Origin: Brevibacterium sp.
GTDB taxonomy: Bacteria > Actinomycetota > Actinomycetes > Actinomycetales > Brevibacteriaceae
Direction: 5' to 3'
Assembly (NCBI RefSeq): GCF_031179145.1
Contig: NZ_JAPSIB010000005.1
Location: forward strand, 106,500-170,499
Length of the DNA: 64,000 nucleotides
Shown: one piece after another, positions 17,379 through 26,792 of the stretch
Numbering within the stretch: position 1 is the stretch's first letter
Layout of the letters: each line of letters starts with the position of its first letter
Notes under the pieces: generated by a model
Databases searched by the model: none
Seen by the model: only the letters and a program-made list of their open reading frames with translations
What the model was told of the DNA's origin: nothing
Made by a program: the position numbers and the translations under genes

Positions 17379-18521
17379 ATGGCTGGGACGCATATTGCTA
17401 TTCTGGGGGAGGAAGAGCTAAATTCACGCCTCCAAGAGCTACGCGCTGTTGACTCGGATATTGAGTGGATGTCCTGGGAGGACGAAGCTTACGCGGTTGA
17501 TCTGCCTAAAAAATGGGAGCTATCACGTTCTGCCGAAATCGATGGTGAAATTGTTGGCTATGCATTGTGTTCAGCCAAAGAAGATACACTCTGGCTTCAT
17601 AGGTTAGTAGTCAGCCCGCAGCACCGCGGTAGTGGGTTGGGAGCGCGACTGCTTCGGGAAGTCGAGCTCACCGGGCGTGCGCACGGCTTTCTCAAGGTTG
17701 GCTTGAAGACACCTGCCTTCAACGAATCGTCATACAGGTTTTATAGAACCCAAGGGTACCACGAGGCTTCCAGCGATACGGAATATATTCATTTGGAGAG
17801 AGCATTGAATTTAGTTACTGTCGGGGTGCACCAGCCGAACTTTCTTCCTTGGCTAGGCTATTTTTACAAAATGAGCCGTAGCGATGTTTTCGTCATCCTA
17901 GATGACGTTCTGGCGCCAAGCCGGGGATACTTCAATCGCTCGAAAGTTCTAGTCCAAGGCGAGGCGCGATGGTTGAGCGTCCCTGTCCATCGTAATGATG
18001 GATATATCAACCATATGACGACTGTCGGCGATGAATGGATCGCTAAGCATCTCGGTACCCTGAAACACAATTACCAGCGCAGTTCGTTCTACAAAGATTT
18101 GATGCCGGAGCTGACCGCAACCTTAAAACGTCATTCTGAAAGCGGTCTGTCCGAACTGAACCAGGCGCTTATTTCTCACGTGGCTTCATTGCTGGATATC
18201 TCAACCCCTACCGTAAGATCGTCCAAGTACGAGTTGAGCAGTAAGGGGGATGAGAGGCTCGTTGACCTCGTGCGTGGTGTAGGTGGTTCGTGCTACCTTT
18301 CGGGACATGGCGGGGATAACTATCAGGAACACGAAACGTTCAGTTCTGCTGATATAGAACTAACCTACACGGGTTTCGAGGGTATGCCTTATCCTCAGCA
18401 GAATACGGATTCCTTCGTTCCGGGGCTTTCGGCTATTGACGCTCTGTTCAACATAGGCCCGGATGCGACTCGGAAGTTGATCGACGACGCCCCCGACCCG
18501 GAGCCCGTACGTGTTTGTTAG
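17379..18521 (+). CDS. GNAT acetyltransferase fused to a WbqC-like domain
   Basis: A 380-residue two-domain protein. Residues 1-143 are a GNAT N-acetyltransferase with the acetyl-CoA pyrophosphate loop VSPQHRGSGLGARLL (79-93) and an FYRTQGY motif near the end. Residues 147-375 are a WbqC family domain, recognised by HQPNFLPWLGYFYKM (151-165), DDV and YLSGHGGDNY. WbqC proteins occur in O-antigen clusters and are thought to help attach amino acids or acyl groups to amino sugars; their chemistry is poorly known. Coming three bases after a PIG-L deacetylase, the fusion suggests that an amine is first exposed and then re-acylated. It is the last gene of the 14.75-18.5 kb operon. Confidence 0.82.
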   Translation: MAGTHIAILGEEELNSRLQELRAVDSDIEWMSWEDEAYAVDLPKKWELSRSAEIDGEIVGYALCSAKEDTLWLHRLVVSPQHRGSGLGARLLREVELTGRAHGFLKVGLKTPAFNESSYRFYRTQGYHEASSDTEYIHLERALNLVTVGVHQPNFLPWLGYFYKMSRSDVFVILDDVLAPSRGYFNRSKVLVQGEARWLSVPVHRNDGYINHMTTVGDEWIAKHLGTLKHNYQRSSFYKDLMPELTATLKRHSESGLSELNQALISHVASLLDISTPTVRSSKYELSSKGDERLVDLVRGVGGSCYLSGHGGDNYQEHETFSSADIELTYTGFEGMPYPQQNTDSFVPGLSAIDALFNIGPDATRKLIDDAPDPEPVRVC

Positions 18522-18804
18522 CTCAAATTTTAGAGTTCTAGGCACAGGCTCGGGCCTCGTTTTGTTGGGTACATGAACTTCGGGGCGTTTCCGGCAACTT
18601 GCCTTTGTCATGCTCTTAACTCGTTTCATCACCTGGAAGCTGTCCTAAGGGCGGTGTGTCAGTCAGCAGTTTTAAAAAATATGAGACCGCGAAATGCAGT
18701 TTCGATCACCATCGGATGGATCGTTTCACCAGTGATTCTGTGATTCCACTCCGACCTATTTTAGATTGCCTTGATATGATCTCAACTCTTCGAATGGCGC
18801 CTGA

Positions 18805-20040
18805 ATGAAAATTGCTATCGTCGTACACAACGGAGTTCGTCATGATGCCCGTGTAATCAAACAGGCTCAGACATTGAAGGCTGCAGGGCATTATGTGCAT
18901 GTCTTTGGATTGAGTGCAAACTCGCACGAAAAATTTTGTCTCGATGACGGTACGCCGGTTCAACTTGTGAGCCGCGGCAAAATTGACGTTTTGAAGTTCC
19001 TTGAGGAGCGTGGACTTGCACCCTCCAGAGAAAACAAGGTTTGGGCGTCGTTCACTGAACAAGGTCGCCTTGTGTTTGAGTGTGTTCGCGAAGTAATGCG
19101 TCCGGACGTAGTTCACATTCATGATCATGTGTGTTTGACAGCCGCAACCCGCTACAAAGATGCTTTCGCGGTCCCGCTGATTTGGGACGCTCACGAGATC
19201 TATGAGGACTTAGCTGGGCTCGACGACGTGCGACGGATAGTCAACCCGCGTATAATTCGGGAGAACGCTTCGCTCGTCACCGCGTTCATTACTCTCAACG
19301 AGAGCATCGCGCGCTTTTACGCCGGTCGATACCCGGAACTGCCTTCCGCTGTTCTCATTCCCAACGCGTCTCGTTTTTCGGGTGTACCGGTGTACGATGG
19401 ACGTTTGCATCGAGCGGCGGGTCTCGAATCCCATCAGCGCATTTTGCTATTTCAGGGTGGCTTCGCAGAGAATCGGGGTATCTCCACACTATTGGAAGTC
19501 GCTTGCCAACTGGACGCACGGTGGTCGGTGGTCTTTATGGGATGGGGAAAGCTCGAGAATTCGATACGCGCGCGTGCCTCTCAATTGAGCGATCAAGCAT
19601 CGACGCACGCCAGAGTTGTCGTAGTTCCCGGCGCGCCGCAACCTGAGCTTCCTCTTTGGACCGCGGGGGCCGCCCTAGGGGCGATTCCATACGAAGATAC
19701 CGGCCTCAACCATCGCTACTGTACACCCAATAAACTTTGGGAGTTCCCGGCTTCGGGGGTGCCTATTCTTGCTACCGATTTGCCGGAAATGGCGTCGCGT
19801 ATTCGGGCCGCTTCGATGGGGCTTATTGTCTCTGCCAATCTTGATTCCGCGGAAATCGGATGTGCCATTAATAGTCTTTCTGATGAGGATCTTGTTTTTT
19901 ATAGGCAAGGCGCCAAGAGATTCATAGCAGACGATAGCTGGGCACGATACGAGCCCAGGCTGCTCTCCGTTTATGAGAATCTACCCAACCTGCGTAAAGG
20001 TCTACGCAGTATATTCAGGGCGTTGGGCCCTCGTCGTTAA
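18805..20040 (+). CDS. Glycosyltransferase, GT4 family
   Basis: A 411-residue GT-B enzyme. The start MKIAIVVHNGVRHDARVIKQ is typical of GT4 proteins that open with strand 1 and an RVIK helix. PDVVHIHDHV and LIWDAHEIYEDLAG (acceptor domain), LLFQGGFAENRGISTLLEV (start of the donor domain) and NKLWEFPASGVPILATDLPEM (donor-site helix) are all present. It resembles in order and motifs the first domain of the protein at 10456, which shares DAHEY and GGIAPQRGVSTL, so the two are probably relatives. It stands alone after a 283-base gap of low-GC DNA and is convergent with the epimerase gene, 24 bases away. Donor sugar unknown. Confidence 0.85.
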   Translation: MKIAIVVHNGVRHDARVIKQAQTLKAAGHYVHVFGLSANSHEKFCLDDGTPVQLVSRGKIDVLKFLEERGLAPSRENKVWASFTEQGRLVFECVREVMRPDVVHIHDHVCLTAATRYKDAFAVPLIWDAHEIYEDLAGLDDVRRIVNPRIIRENASLVTAFITLNESIARFYAGRYPELPSAVLIPNASRFSGVPVYDGRLHRAAGLESHQRILLFQGGFAENRGISTLLEVACQLDARWSVVFMGWGKLENSIRARASQLSDQASTHARVVVVPGAPQPELPLWTAGAALGAIPYEDTGLNHRYCTPNKLWEFPASGVPILATDLPEMASRIRAASMGLIVSANLDSAEIGCAINSLSDEDLVFYRQGAKRFIADDSWARYEPRLLSVYENLPNLRKGLRSIFRALGPRR

Positions 20041-20064
20041 TTTGAGGCGGCTTGTAGGAGCACT

Positions 20065-21123
20065 TTAGTGGTGCTCGATCAGTGCGTTTGCAACTGCGTG
20101 CGCGGCGTTTCCTTGTCCATATGGGGAATTGCGTTGCTCTACCCCCGTAGGACGAGTTGCGGTTTGGGACAGTCGAGTGAGATCGGGATCGAGAACGTTC
20201 CAGCCGTCAGCTAGCGTTTCCACCCACTCAGTTTCGGTGCGAAGGGTCGTGCACGGCGTGCCGAGAAGAAAAGCTTCCTTTTGTAAACCTCCCGAGTCCG
20301 TAATAACTCCTACTGCTGCAACTACTGCCTTCACAACTTCCGGATAGCTCAGCGGTTCGACGAGACGCAGTGCTCCTCCGTTGAGCGGTATTCCGAACTC
20401 GGCAGCTTTTGCGACTAAACGCGGATGTGCAGGCAACACAACTGGAAGGGGAAGATCACGTAGGGCTTTTAGAACCGTCTCGAGACGCATTGCGTCGTCA
20501 GTGTTCTCAGCTCTGTGGATTGTGGCGATCAGGAAGCGTTCGTCTGGTTCAACGCCAGGCACTGGAGCATCGGAATTCTGAACCGCATCCCTGGTTAGGT
20601 AACAGACATCCACCATGACGTCTCCCACCAACACCGTGCGTTCACTCAGTCCCTCTTTTGCAAGATTTTGGGCCGCCGTTGCAGATGGGGCTAGGCAGAC
20701 GTCCGCTGCGTGATCTGTGAGCACTCGATTGTGTTCTTCAGGCATGCTCCGGTTGTATGATCGGAGGCCCGCCTCGAGATGCGCAAGGGGCAGGTGGAGT
20801 TTCACTGCAGAAAGCGCCCCTGCGATAGTGGAGTTAGTATCGCCGTAAACTAGTACCCAATCCGGTTGGAAGCTCATTAAAACCGAGTCCATTTGCGCTA
20901 GCATGCCACCTGTTTGGACCCCGTGGGTGCCGGAACCGACGCCTAGGTGTACATCCGGATCGGGGATGGACAGATCTTGGAAGAAGGCATTTGACATGTT
21001 CATGTCGTAATGTTGCCCAGTGTGGATGATTTTGTGATCCACGCCCAGATCTTCGAATACTCGAGCTATAGGAGCAAGCTTCACGAACTGGGGGCGGGCA
21101 CCGACGATGCTGACTACGCGCAT
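20065..21123 (-). CDS. UDP-GlcNAc 2-epimerase family enzyme (WbpI-like candidate)
   Basis: A 352-residue non-hydrolysing 2-epimerase of the WecB/WbpI family. The start MRVVSIVGARPQFVKLAP, the H-x-GQHYDMNMS segment, the pattern YGDTNSTIAGAL, HLEAGLRS followed by PEE.NR, and TDSGGLQKEA are family hallmarks. It is clearly different from the second epimerase at 29074 (GTRPEAIK type). Since the neighbouring genes make up a UDP-2,3-diacetamido-glucuronic acid pathway, this copy probably does the last step, C2 epimerisation to the manno form as WbpI does. It overlaps the upstream glycosyltransferase by a single base (TAATG), so it belongs to the same minus-strand operon (27391 down to 20065). The substrate assignment is inferred from context. 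Confidence 0.85.
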   Translation of the reverse strand: MRVVSIVGARPQFVKLAPIARVFEDLGVDHKIIHTGQHYDMNMSNAFFQDLSIPDPDVHLGVGSGTHGVQTGGMLAQMDSVLMSFQPDWVLVYGDTNSTIAGALSAVKLHLPLAHLEAGLRSYNRSMPEEHNRVLTDHAADVCLAPSATAAQNLAKEGLSERTVLVGDVMVDVCYLTRDAVQNSDAPVPGVEPDERFLIATIHRAENTDDAMRLETVLKALRDLPLPVVLPAHPRLVAKAAEFGIPLNGGALRLVEPLSYPEVVKAVVAAVGVITDSGGLQKEAFLLGTPCTTLRTETEWVETLADGWNVLDPDLTRLSQTATRPTGVEQRNSPYGQGNAAHAVANALIEHH

Positions 21124-23372
21124 TATGAAGCGGCCTCTCGTCCAGGGGTTTGGTATGAAATGTTATCAGTAAGCCTAGCGTTAGGCTGTTCCAGGAGGTC
21201 TTTCCTTACGACTGCCGCGCGGGCCTTCCATGATTCTTTCTCGTGTAGGTTTGTCCAGTCCGCTTCGTCCAAACCGAAATTCGATTCGAATGTATTGAGT
21301 GCAGTCGTGACCGATTCTGCTGCGCGGTCGACGACTGCTCCAGCCCTGTACGTTTCAATCAGACCTGCCGGGGAAGAGTTTCGATAGACCAATGCCGGAA
21401 TCCTCTTCTCGAGGTAGCTCAGCACCTTGAGCGGAAAGCTGGCAAAGCCGTACTCCGAGTCCAAAAGCGCCAGGCCCACTGCCGTGCCCTCGGTCGCGGG
21501 GAGATTGGCGAACTCGCCGCACTCGATTTGAACCCTGTGATGCGGCAGGTGCGAGGTCACCTGACGCGCGACAGCTTCGTCCTCGGCACGCACTGTCAAG
21601 TGCAATTGCCATTCGTTGTCACAGTCAGCCAACGCCTTCATCGCTGTCCGGAGCTCGTAGACGCCGCCGAGCCCACCGGTGTAAAAAACGTGGAGGGCTC
21701 CGTGTTGTGCAGAGTGAGAGCGCGGAGCCCCCAAGCAATTTGAAGAATCGATGCCGGGAGGTAGTGGTTTCCAAATAACGGTCTCCCCGTCGAAACTCCT
21801 GCGGAGAAGCTCATCAAACATGCGCGACGCTTCCCTTGAGGGAGCGTACATTATATCCGCGAGATCCCTCATATCTTCGAGCTCCGCGAGGCCGGCTTGA
21901 CGCAACTCGTCAAGACCATCTCCAGCTTGGGAAACAGAACTGTTAGGGTCAAGCCAATGGAAATCTCGTACGTACCACGCGAACCGGAGCCCGCATTTCC
22001 GTAGTTCACGTACACCTTCCCTGAGCGCGACTCGAGATTCCAGCGGCATAGGAGCCGTCGAGTTCTCCCCGTACCCGAAGCGGGGTTCTGCCCCTAAACG
22101 TACGAGGTTTATAGCGCCGTGCAGTCTTCGACGAAGCAAGTTCAGGTTGGAAGTCATTCTCACAAGAGGAACGCCGGGCTCTTCGAATGCCTGTGACATC
22201 GCTCTAATCCGTTGCGGACGGGCACCGTCATTACGGTTTTCTATTGCCGCTGTAGAGAAGAACAGATCGAATTCGTGTTGCTCAATGTCGACGACGGTCT
22301 CTTCGTGCCAATCGGGAAGTTCTTTAGCAGCGGCGGCCTCGAACTTCGTCCGAAACTCACTGGCGGAGGGAACGGATAGCCCACTGCTCTCAGGTGCCGT
22401 CTCGTGGTCTCGCACAGCAGTGGCAACCCGCTCAGCGAGCGCAGCCCCGCGGGCTATCCGTTGTTCATCGAGCTGCAGGCGGCGTGCCACCGCAGTATTC
22501 TCGATAGTCGCCTCAGCAAAGACTTCAACCGATTGGTAGAGCAGTGCGGCCCCCGCGAAAAAGTGATGTCCACCCTTGCCGATGAGTACCGCATGAGAAA
22601 TCCCGCGCGGTACGCGGCTCTTTACCGCGTCGCTCCAGCTCCTTCCCAGCTTCATATCATCTTCGGTATACAGCTGGTCGGCCGGGCAAACTTCTGACCT
22701 CCCGCCGGCCTGAGATATCGCGTCTTGCAAAATTTGTGAAATGCGTTCTTCAGCCGGAGATTGCTGCTCATGTGACGTCAGAATCGCGACGAACGCTGCT
22801 GCCGTTCTCTCCACCTGCTGCGCGTACAGGATCGGACGGGGAGCCAAAAGATGCGGCCGATCCGAACCGTGCGCACAAGCCTTGTCCATGGCAACAGTGC
22901 TATCGAACCACAATCGATCGCAAGACGAGAAGGCGCCGAGGAGCCGATTCTGACGAACTTTGTTGCTAAACCGGAAGTCGAGTTCGTGATGCAGGAACAC
23001 GCCCTCGATTGGCATATCTGGTAGTGATTCTCGAACCGCGTATACAGCTTCTGACCCCACTGCAATAGCGCGTGTCGCACGCAAGTTCTTTGCTGTGGTG
23101 CGGAGAGCATTCCCCGACGTGCTCGGATGCTGGTTCAGCCATACAACAGCGCACGCTTCTTTCCAAGCAGTCTGGGCGCTCTCAGTTAGAACGACTTGAG
23201 CTGGCCCCACACCCGCCAGCACCAGAAGTGGGCGCTCACTTGAACCGTGCGTAGCTCGCCCGCGAGGGACCAGATCAATCATCTTGCTACGCATCTCGAC
23301 TATCCAGTCGGCTACGTGCCGTCTCACTGTTTGTGGACAGTTCGATTGCTGATGAGGGCTATTCGCCGCCAC
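21123..23372 (-). CDS. Large glycosyltransferase-like protein
   Basis: A 749-residue protein whose GTG start at 23372 overlaps the end of the dehydrogenase gene by 14 bases; an internal ATG at residue 28 is an alternative. The N-terminal 300 residues read as a Rossmann-like domain (RPLLVLAGVGPAQVVLTES) with a helical stretch. The C-terminal half resembles a GT-B enzyme: MYAPSREASRMF, HVFYTGGLGGVYELRTAM at the start of the donor domain, and SEYGFASFPLKVLSYLEKRIPALVY where the nucleotide-sugar helix lies. It matches the style of the other long double-module glycosyltransferases here. It lies between two genes for uronic acid synthesis and may be the transferase for that sugar. No exact family is recognised. 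Confidence 0.7.
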   Translation of the reverse strand: MAANSPHQQSNCPQTVRRHVADWIVEMRSKMIDLVPRGRATHGSSERPLLVLAGVGPAQVVLTESAQTAWKEACAVVWLNQHPSTSGNALRTTAKNLRATRAIAVGSEAVYAVRESLPDMPIEGVFLHHELDFRFSNKVRQNRLLGAFSSCDRLWFDSTVAMDKACAHGSDRPHLLAPRPILYAQQVERTAAAFVAILTSHEQQSPAEERISQILQDAISQAGGRSEVCPADQLYTEDDMKLGRSWSDAVKSRVPRGISHAVLIGKGGHHFFAGAALLYQSVEVFAEATIENTAVARRLQLDEQRIARGAALAERVATAVRDHETAPESSGLSVPSASEFRTKFEAAAAKELPDWHEETVVDIEQHEFDLFFSTAAIENRNDGARPQRIRAMSQAFEEPGVPLVRMTSNLNLLRRRLHGAINLVRLGAEPRFGYGENSTAPMPLESRVALREGVRELRKCGLRFAWYVRDFHWLDPNSSVSQAGDGLDELRQAGLAELEDMRDLADIMYAPSREASRMFDELLRRSFDGETVIWKPLPPGIDSSNCLGAPRSHSAQHGALHVFYTGGLGGVYELRTAMKALADCDNEWQLHLTVRAEDEAVARQVTSHLPHHRVQIECGEFANLPATEGTAVGLALLDSEYGFASFPLKVLSYLEKRIPALVYRNSSPAGLIETYRAGAVVDRAAESVTTALNTFESNFGLDEADWTNLHEKESWKARAAVVRKDLLEQPNARLTDNISYQTPGREAAS

Positions 23373-24657
23373 CGATTACCAACCGCCGGACACCGCGCCA
23401 CTTTGCCGCGTCAGTCAAATTGCGTCCGTCCACCAGCACTCGCACTCCTGGGAATGAATCGTCATTGAGGTCACGATACTCTGGGTGATCCGCCTGCAGC
23501 ACGAGCCCATCGGCTACATCCCCGACTTGGGCGGGTTCGAAATTGAATGCTCGAAGCTCATCGTCACCGTACATGGGGTCGTGCACAGATACGATCGCGC
23601 CGCGCTCCTTGAGCAACGATACCGTCGGGAATACGCCGGAAAACGCTGTCTCCTTGACACTGCCCCGGTAAGAAGCGCCAAGCACCACTATGCGCTTGCC
23701 CTGCAGGTCACCCAGTTCCCCCTCGAGCAGTTGCACAGCATGTGCCGGCATGTTCATATTGGCTTCTCGAGCGGTACGCACAATGGTCGCTTGCGGGTCG
23801 TTGTACAGGTACAGGCGCGGATACACGGGGATGCAATGGCCGCCGACGGCGATGCCAGGTAGATGGATATGGCTGAAGGGCTGCGAGTTTGATGCCGCGA
23901 TAACCTTGTAAATATCGATCGAGTTCTGCTCCGCGAACTGGGCGAACTGGTTTGCAAGCCCGATATTGACGTCGCGATAGGTAGTTTCAGCCAGCTTCGC
24001 CATTTCGGCGGCTTCTGCCGTGCCCAAGTTCCATACGCCGTTGACTTCGGGAGCCAGGTCAGGTCGTTCGTCAAAGTCAAGAACGGATCGGTAGAAGTCC
24101 ATCGCACGTTGCGTTCCTTCTGACCCGAGGCCGCCCACAAGTTTGGGATACTTGCGCAGGTCCTCGAAAACACGGCCAGTGAGCACGCGCTCGGGCGAAA
24201 ATGCAAGGAAGAAGTCTTCACCTTCGATGAGTCCCGAAATTTCCTCGATCATCGGCTTCCATCGCTTGCGAGTTGTGCCCACAGGAAGTGTCGTTTCGTA
24301 TGAGATCAAGGTTCCCGGGGAGAGATGTTCGGCTAGCGAACGAGTGGCGTTCTCCATCCACTTGAAATCCGGCTGCCAAGTCTCGTCGTTGACAAACAAG
24401 GGAACAACGATGACGATGGCGTCGCTCCCGGGGATTCCATCCGAATACTCGGTCGTCGCGCGGATAGTGCCGGCCTCACGTGATTCGCTGAGTTTCCTCT
24501 GCAGGTCGAATTCCCCTGGGAATGGCTCAACTCCGGCGTTCACTGAGTCGACGACTCCTTGCTGGACGTCGACTCCCACGACGTCATGCCCTTTGGATGC
24601 AAATTGCACGGCAAGCGGAAGGCCGATCTTCCCGAGTCCGATGACGCTGATTCTCAC
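23359..24657 (-). CDS. Nucleotide-sugar dehydrogenase (UDP-GlcNAc 6-dehydrogenase, WbpA-like)
   Basis: Oxidises C6 of a UDP-N-acetylhexosamine to the uronic acid with two NAD+. The 432-residue protein has the NAD-binding start VIGLGKIGLPLAVQFA, a middle domain containing AFSPERVLTGR, the conserved segment RDVNIGLANQFAQFAE and the active-site segment PGIAVGGHCIPVYP with the catalytic Cys. The GTG at 24657 is chosen because it follows a GGAGAGAAGAAGAGG-like purine run and leaves 28 bases after the previous gene. With the next three genes upstream it reproduces the P. aeruginosa wbpA-wbpB-wbpE-wbpD set, so UDP-GlcNAc is the likely substrate; a UDP-ManNAc dehydrogenase cannot be excluded. Confidence 0.88.
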   Translation of the reverse strand: MRISVIGLGKIGLPLAVQFASKGHDVVGVDVQQGVVDSVNAGVEPFPGEFDLQRKLSESREAGTIRATTEYSDGIPGSDAIVIVVPLFVNDETWQPDFKWMENATRSLAEHLSPGTLISYETTLPVGTTRKRWKPMIEEISGLIEGEDFFLAFSPERVLTGRVFEDLRKYPKLVGGLGSEGTQRAMDFYRSVLDFDERPDLAPEVNGVWNLGTAEAAEMAKLAETTYRDVNIGLANQFAQFAEQNSIDIYKVIAASNSQPFSHIHLPGIAVGGHCIPVYPRLYLYNDPQATIVRTAREANMNMPAHAVQLLEGELGDLQGKRIVVLGASYRGSVKETAFSGVFPTVSLLKERGAIVSVHDPMYGDDELRAFNFEPAQVGDVADGLVLQADHPEYRDLNDDSFPGVRVLVDGRNLTDAAKWRGVRRLVIGGGE

Positions 24658-24685
24658 GATCTGTGCCTCTTCTTCTCTCCGTCGT

Positions 24686-25678
24686 TCAAGACAGGTTGAC
24701 AGTTGTTCTGGTTGTACTGGACTCGAGGATGGCCTCACACACTCGGAGCACCTCAGCTCCTTGTTGCAACGTGACAATTTCGCGAGTGCTGTCGCCGATG
24801 ATCGCATCGCGGAGGTATTCGTGCTCTACCCGCAGCGGCTCTGGCTTCGGGAAGGCGAACCGGGTGATATTCCCCTCTGCAACGCCGCGAAAGTGCGACA
24901 TTTCCTCCCACTCCGAGTTCACTGACGCATTTGCGTAGAACGTCAGATCGGAGGTGAGGGTGTCGGCGACGAACATTCCACCTTCGCCAACGACTGTAGT
25001 TCGCCGCTCCTTCGTCGGCGTCAGCCAGTTGACGAGATGATTCACTGTCACATCGTTGTTCAACAGCCCAGTAGCGGCGACCATGTCTTCATGCTCCCTC
25101 CCCGACTTGTGCAGTGATTGACTGGCCACACATTTGTATCCGCAGTCGGCTACCCAAACTGTGAGGTCGATATCGTGAGAGGCAAGATCCTTGACCACGC
25201 CGACATCCGCGATCCTGCGTGGGAACGGTCCCTGCCTGCTGGTCGAGATTTGATAGATATCGCCGAGGTCACCTGACTTCAACCGACGGCGCAATTCCTG
25301 CAGCGACGCGTTGTAGCGCTCGATATGACCAACCGCCCCAACTAACCCTGCGGCTTCGAAGAGTTCGGCGAGCTCAACTGCCTCTGTGTACGTTCCTGCT
25401 AGCGGCTTCTCGATCAGCGCATGCACTCCAGCAGCAGCCAGCTTCTTACCGACTTCATAATGGAGATGAGTTGGTACAGCTACCACGCAGTAATCGATAC
25501 CGTATTCGATCAGCGAATCAATATCGGAAAACACCGGCAGGTCTCCCGCTACGCCGTGTGGATCACCGAAGGAGTCCGCTAGAGCGACAAGATCGACGCC
25601 CTCCAAGGTATGCAGAATCCGAGCATGATGGCGTCCCATCATGCCTAAGCCGATCAATCCGGCTCTCAAGTTGCCCAT
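24686..25678 (-). CDS. Gfo/Idh/MocA oxidoreductase (UDP-GlcNAcA 3-dehydrogenase, WbpB-like)
   Basis: A 330-residue NAD-dependent oxidoreductase. The Rossmann motif GLIGLGMMGRHHARIL (residues 7-22), the conserved EKPLAGTY (the Lys of the EKP motif is central to catalysis) and the GHIERYNA segment containing the family histidine are present. The ATG at 25678 is chosen because it starts one base after the aminotransferase stop and puts the nucleotide-binding fold at the N-terminus. In the WbpB/WlbA pathway such an enzyme oxidises C3 of UDP-GlcNAcA to a ketone, which the aminotransferase next door then aminates. The gene order and partners support that role here. Confidence 0.88.
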   Translation of the reverse strand: MGNLRAGLIGLGMMGRHHARILHTLEGVDLVALADSFGDPHGVAGDLPVFSDIDSLIEYGIDYCVVAVPTHLHYEVGKKLAAAGVHALIEKPLAGTYTEAVELAELFEAAGLVGAVGHIERYNASLQELRRRLKSGDLGDIYQISTSRQGPFPRRIADVGVVKDLASHDIDLTVWVADCGYKCVASQSLHKSGREHEDMVAATGLLNNDVTVNHLVNWLTPTKERRTTVVGEGGMFVADTLTSDLTFYANASVNSEWEEMSHFRGVAEGNITRFAFPKPEPLRVEHEYLRDAIIGDSTREIVTLQQGAEVLRVCEAILESSTTRTTVNLS

Positions 25679-25679
25679 G

Positions 25680-26792
25680 TCACGCTCCTGCCCGTACGAC
25701 GGAGTTGACGCCATTCACGATGCGCTCGAGATCGCCTTTACCGAGTCTGGGGTGGACCGGCAGGGAAAGGCATTCCTCGGCCGCTCGCTCAGTCGTCGGT
25801 AGCTCGAGCTCCGGCGCGAAATCAACCAGAGACGGCAATCTGTGATTCGGCACTGGATAGTAGACACCTGTCCCGATATTGTGCTCGTCTTTGAGTACGT
25901 TGGCAATCTGATTACGGTCGTCTGCGCTTGCGCCATCGATGCGGACCGTGTACTGGTGATAGACATGCTTGCGCCCCTCCGGCACGGGCGGTGTCACGAC
26001 GCCTACCAGGCCATCATCGAGTGCAGCAGCGTTAGACTGACGGACGGCTGTCCATTCAGCCACTTGTTGCAACTGAGCGCGACCGATAGCTGCGTGCACG
26101 TCGGTCATGCGGTAGTTGAACCCGACAACTTCGTTCTCATAGCGTCGTTCCATACCCTGGTTTCGGTAAACACGAACGAGTCGCAAAAGTTCCTCATCGG
26201 TTGCCGACACCATACCGCCTTCGCCGGAGGTCATGTTCTTCGTGGGATAGAGCGAAAAGGCTCCGAACATCCCGAATGTCCCTACGTGCTGGCCTCTGAA
26301 CTCAGCAAGGTGGGCCTGAGCTGCGTCTTCGAAGAACAGCAGGTCGTTCTCATCGCAGACAGCCTGGAGTGCCGCAATATCTGCGGGCAGCCCGTACAGG
26401 TGGACCGCCATGACCGCTCTGGTGCGGGCCGTAATGCTATTTCTCACTGACTCCGGATCGAGTGTGAAGGAATCGATGTCGATATCGGCGAATACCGGTG
26501 TTGCCCCCGAGAGGGCGACAGAATTGGCAGTGGCAGCGAAAGTGAAAGATGGCACGATGACCTCATCGCCCGGTCCGATGCCCGCTGCGAGAAGACCCAA
26601 GTGGAGGGCGGAAGTACCCGAATTCACTGCTACGCAAGTGGTCGTCTTGGCTATCTGCTCGGCGAACTCAGTTTCAAAGGCCGCGACTTCTGGCCCTTGC
26701 GCGATCATGCCCGTCTGGAGCACCGCGTCCACTGCCTTACGCTCGGCGTCACCAATAATCGGCGACGCTGGCAATATGAACTCATCGCTCAT
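25680..26792 (-). CDS. DegT/DnrJ/EryC1/StrS sugar aminotransferase (WbpE-like)
   Basis: A PLP-dependent aminotransferase of 370 residues that would transfer an amino group to the 3-keto sugar made by the neighbouring oxidoreductase. Visible landmarks: VNSGTSALHLGL (phosphate-binding), PSFTFAATAN, FFEDAAQAH (Asp that contacts PLP) and SLYPTKNMTSGEGGM with the Schiff-base Lys. NYRMTDVHAAIGRAQL is typical of the family. It overlaps the upstream acetyltransferase by 4 bases (ATGA) and is one base from the next gene, so the three are translationally coupled. Assignment to the C3 amination step is from the gene set. Confidence 0.9.
   Translation of the reverse strand: MSDEFILPASPIIGDAERKAVDAVLQTGMIAQGPEVAAFETEFAEQIAKTTTCVAVNSGTSALHLGLLAAGIGPGDEVIVPSFTFAATANSVALSGATPVFADIDIDSFTLDPESVRNSITARTRAVMAVHLYGLPADIAALQAVCDENDLLFFEDAAQAHLAEFRGQHVGTFGMFGAFSLYPTKNMTSGEGGMVSATDEELLRLVRVYRNQGMERRYENEVVGFNYRMTDVHAAIGRAQLQQVAEWTAVRQSNAAALDDGLVGVVTPPVPEGRKHVYHQYTVRIDGASADDRNQIANVLKDEHNIGTGVYYPVPNHRLPSLVDFAPELELPTTERAAEECLSLPVHPRLGKGDLERIVNGVNSVVRAGA

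Noticed and set aside
18540-18560. Short stem around AGGC-TCGG-GCCT followed by CGTTTT, after the GNAT-WbqC gene
   Set aside because: Only a 4-base stem; too weak to list as a terminator, although one is expected here.
18706-19194. A 162-codon minus-strand frame
   Set aside because: Mostly antisense to the GT4 gene at 18805, Cys/Ser/Arg-rich with no domain; treated as a shadow.
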